A DNA stretch of 64,000 bases. Source: Glandiceps talaboti. Lineage: Eukaryota; Hemichordata; Enteropneusta; Spengelidae. Location of the stretch: the NCBI RefSeq assembly GCF_964340395.1, contig NC_135564.1, positions 6,128,861 through 6,192,860 of the forward strand, given 5' to 3'. The position numbers and the translations under genes were made by a program. The notes under the pieces were generated by a model. That model saw only the letters and a list, made by a program, of their open reading frames with translations. It made no database searches and was not told the origin of the DNA. Positions 61,737-64,000 of the stretch are shown piece after piece; position 1 is the first letter of the stretch; each line of letters starts with the position of its first letter.

Positions 61737-62085
61737 GTCTAGAAATTATACATGTGGGCTCGTTTTCTACGATCGCTCTCTCCCCCATATAGTGAAATGG
61801 ACAAATTCTACTGAAAATCTAGCTAAATCTCCTGCTGGGGAAAGGGTGAACAGTGCATGTCAGTAGTAATCTATCACACACTGACAGGCAGTTGTTTCTT
61901 TGTTCAATGTACTACAAACTCAACCTCCCATCAAGTAAGTTACATGAGAACGGAATAACTTTATCAGTTTATCAATGCTCCAATAGTCAGTGGTAAGAAG
62001 AGAATGTTGTGCTAGGGAAAATCATTTGACTCGATGGTGGAGACAGAGATCAGAGAAAATAAGGCCACATGTATAGTTTCTAGAC
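61737..62085. mobile_element. 349-bp MITE-like element with about 65-bp inverted ends
   Basis: The left end is GTCTAGAAATTATACATGTG then GGCTCGTTTTCTACGATCG. The right end is the inverse of GTCTAGAAACTATACATGTG then GCCTTATTTTCTCTGATC. Interior phrases (GACAAATTCTACTGAAAATC, CCAGCAGGAGATTTAGC-like in reverse, CTACAAACTCAACC) match the core of 27765-28513 in the opposite orientation. No target duplication is clear. Confidence 0.75.
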
Positions 62086-63329
62086 TATCTACAAATATAC
62101 ATAAATGTACTTTTTTAGATGTCGGTCATGATTTTTTCTCAAATTCCATATCTGTCATTGGACACAAGTATGGCCATCATTTGGTGAAAATTACATGAAA
62201 ACCCAGAACACTTTTGTCATCTTTGTGACAGGTTTAGGTGAATGGCTGACATTTGATTGGATAATGACATAGGTTGATGCACAAATGGGTGGCTAGACAG
62301 AACTACAGCTGGTGTCATTTGAGGCTTAAAATACTGAATAGAAAATTTTTTTATGTTCTAACAAACTCAAAGTATTTGCTGTCAAGCAGCCTTTCAGACT
62401 AAGAGAAAACAACACACGACTCCAGTAACATTACCCTAAATGTCTTATTGCTGTCTTGCTTATGAAATCTCTACTAAGAGCTGAACTTTTTTGATTTGCA
62501 ATGTAATGTGTTCATATATCAAAATATGTACTTGATACTCTCTTTAATTAACAAAACCTGTAAACTTTAAATATATTCAGATCGATAAAAATTCACATTT
62601 TCATGATTGTTGTCATAAACAACTGCACAATTCCATAACAACAACGTTGAACACACATCACAAACTCACAAACTGCAGTAGTACCTCTATGTAAGTGAAA
62701 AACCTATCTTGCAAAAATATATTTAAACATTATTGACGAATAGAAATATTCAACCGACCTGTTTTATTTTACTAGGGTATAATTATGTTACTGGAACCAC
62801 ATATCCTCTGCTCTATTGGTCTAGCATCATTAATGCCATATTCCACTATAGACTACAGCATCTATTGTATCTATATAGGTGTATATTAACAAGGTGATGT
62901 GAGCATGTAACCAAAATAAATGTCATATTCTGTCATGCTTTTATATAGTGGTTACAGCTATGACAAACAAAAACAGTCTTAGGGCTGTTATAATATAAGG
63001 ATAAAATACTTTTGGGAGTATTTAGCCTACAATCAGTTGTTTGGATCACCGTCAACAGTATTACAAAAATTTACAAGTGTCAAGTTAAATGTTACTAGTA
63101 TTTGAAGGTCCTCTACCAGTACATCCTGTGAGGGCGCTGTCCTAAGTCTTACGCCACTAAAAATCTGATTCATGTTACAAACTTTCATTATTTTGGATTG
63201 AGGATATTTAGACGTACCGTTACTATTTTATCTAGGATTGAAGGATACATACAGTTTTAGAACTTTTACAATTCCTCGTTTGTAGAGGAATGGACATTTT
63301 AGGACAGGGCCTCACACTTTGCCACAAAA
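62086..63329. other. Non-coding stretch, nothing recognised
   Basis: AT-rich with no supportable gene or repeat. Confidence 0.5.
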
Positions 63330-63990
63330 GGGTGCATGTGGATGTGCTGTTCTTGACACAAGAATGAAGTTCCGGAATAGTGACGGCATTTATTAATGTT
63401 GTTCTTGACCCTTGACCCAAAAACACAACCCTCATATGTATCAGAGCAGACAAGAACAAGATGGCAGACAATGAAGGTGTGGAATTCAAAATGTGAGATT
63501 GGGGGAGGGAAGAAGTGCTAAAAATCATAACTCGAGTATCAGTTGATTACAAATATGTTCCCGAGTTTGAGTTTCATACTTTGACCTGCATTTTGATTTT
63601 CTTTTGCCGAACAATATCCCTAAATTAGTACAAAGTATCACTACGAAAGTGTCAGGTTTTTTTGTAATTCTGAAGACACAGCTAAGACTGAGCTACTCAA
63701 CAAACAAATTATTGCAGGCAATACTGTCAGCATTCCATTGTGTTTGATCTCAAACTGAATTAGCCTCAAATGAAACTGTAAATTCTGACAAAGTTAATCA
63801 ACACCACCATCATTTTAAAGACTTAAAAGTTATAGAATTAAAAAAATAAATATTTTGATATGAAAGGGCCAAGAATTATACATGTATTTTTTTATGTCAC
63901 CTGGCAGCCAACCTTCCAAAAATGGCAAGTCCTTGCATGAACTTGAGAGGGGCTGTCCTTGTGTCAAGAACAGTGAATCCAAATGCACCC
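63330..63990. repeat. Inverted repeat pair, 33-bp arms about 630 bp apart
   Basis: The left arm 63330-63362 contains GGGTGCATGTGGAT then CTGTTCTTGACACAAG. The right arm 63958-63990 is its inverse with four mismatches (29/33). The right arm touches the window end, so the repeat may extend. The minus-strand open frame at 63232-63528 overlaps the left arm and has no recognisable family. Confidence 0.65.
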
Positions 63991-64000
63991 AAAGATTTGT

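Overview
This is a eukaryotic, AT-rich (roughly one third G+C by eye), gene-poor stretch. It looks like a marine invertebrate genome: long non-coding tracts, frequent ACATGTA-type words, many CA/TACA/CT microsatellites, many short minisatellites and several families of foldback (MITE-like) elements. The species cannot be fixed from the sequence. The one clear protein is much closer to vertebrate ADAR2 than to fly ADAR, which would fit a slowly evolving lophotrochozoan, hemichordate or similar animal.

The one confident gene is an ADAR2-type (ADARB1-like) double-stranded-RNA adenosine deaminase on the + strand. A single uninterrupted exon, 50656-52721, encodes a nuclear-localisation-like basic stretch, two dsRNA-binding domains and the whole deaminase domain with all catalytic residues. 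A short start-codon exon is proposed at 45461-45467 (ATG GCA G, then a GT donor). It joins the main exon in the right phase to give a 690-residue protein, close to the length of vertebrate ADAR2. The CpG-bearing 45230-45460 tract would be its 5' UTR/promoter. The 3' UTR follows 52721, with a possible poly(A) signal at 53595-53600.

Region 1-45229 has no gene I can support: it is intergenic or 5' intronic DNA. It holds tandem repeats, microsatellites, and at least five dispersed families: a 155-bp foldback element, a 350-bp TTAA-flanked foldback, a 305-bp element with an 8-bp target duplication, an AGGCCTA-terminated element, and a composite 750-bp foldback. One phase-compatible candidate exon lies at 5235-5318. 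Region 45468-50655 is the proposed ADAR2 intron 1 and carries two hAT-like MITEs and several minisatellites.

Downstream, 58340-58665 is a CpG-bearing tract ending in a strong splice donor, probably the 5' exon of another + strand gene that continues beyond what I can trace. Region 60570-61445 is a frameshifted LINE fragment (end of the reverse transcriptase and C-terminal zinc-knuckle region), and 61737-62085 is another foldback element.

The biological theme is an RNA-editing enzyme gene sitting in DNA unusually rich in long inverted repeats. Those lying inside its transcript would fold into the kind of dsRNA this enzyme edits. No new multi-gene system was found.
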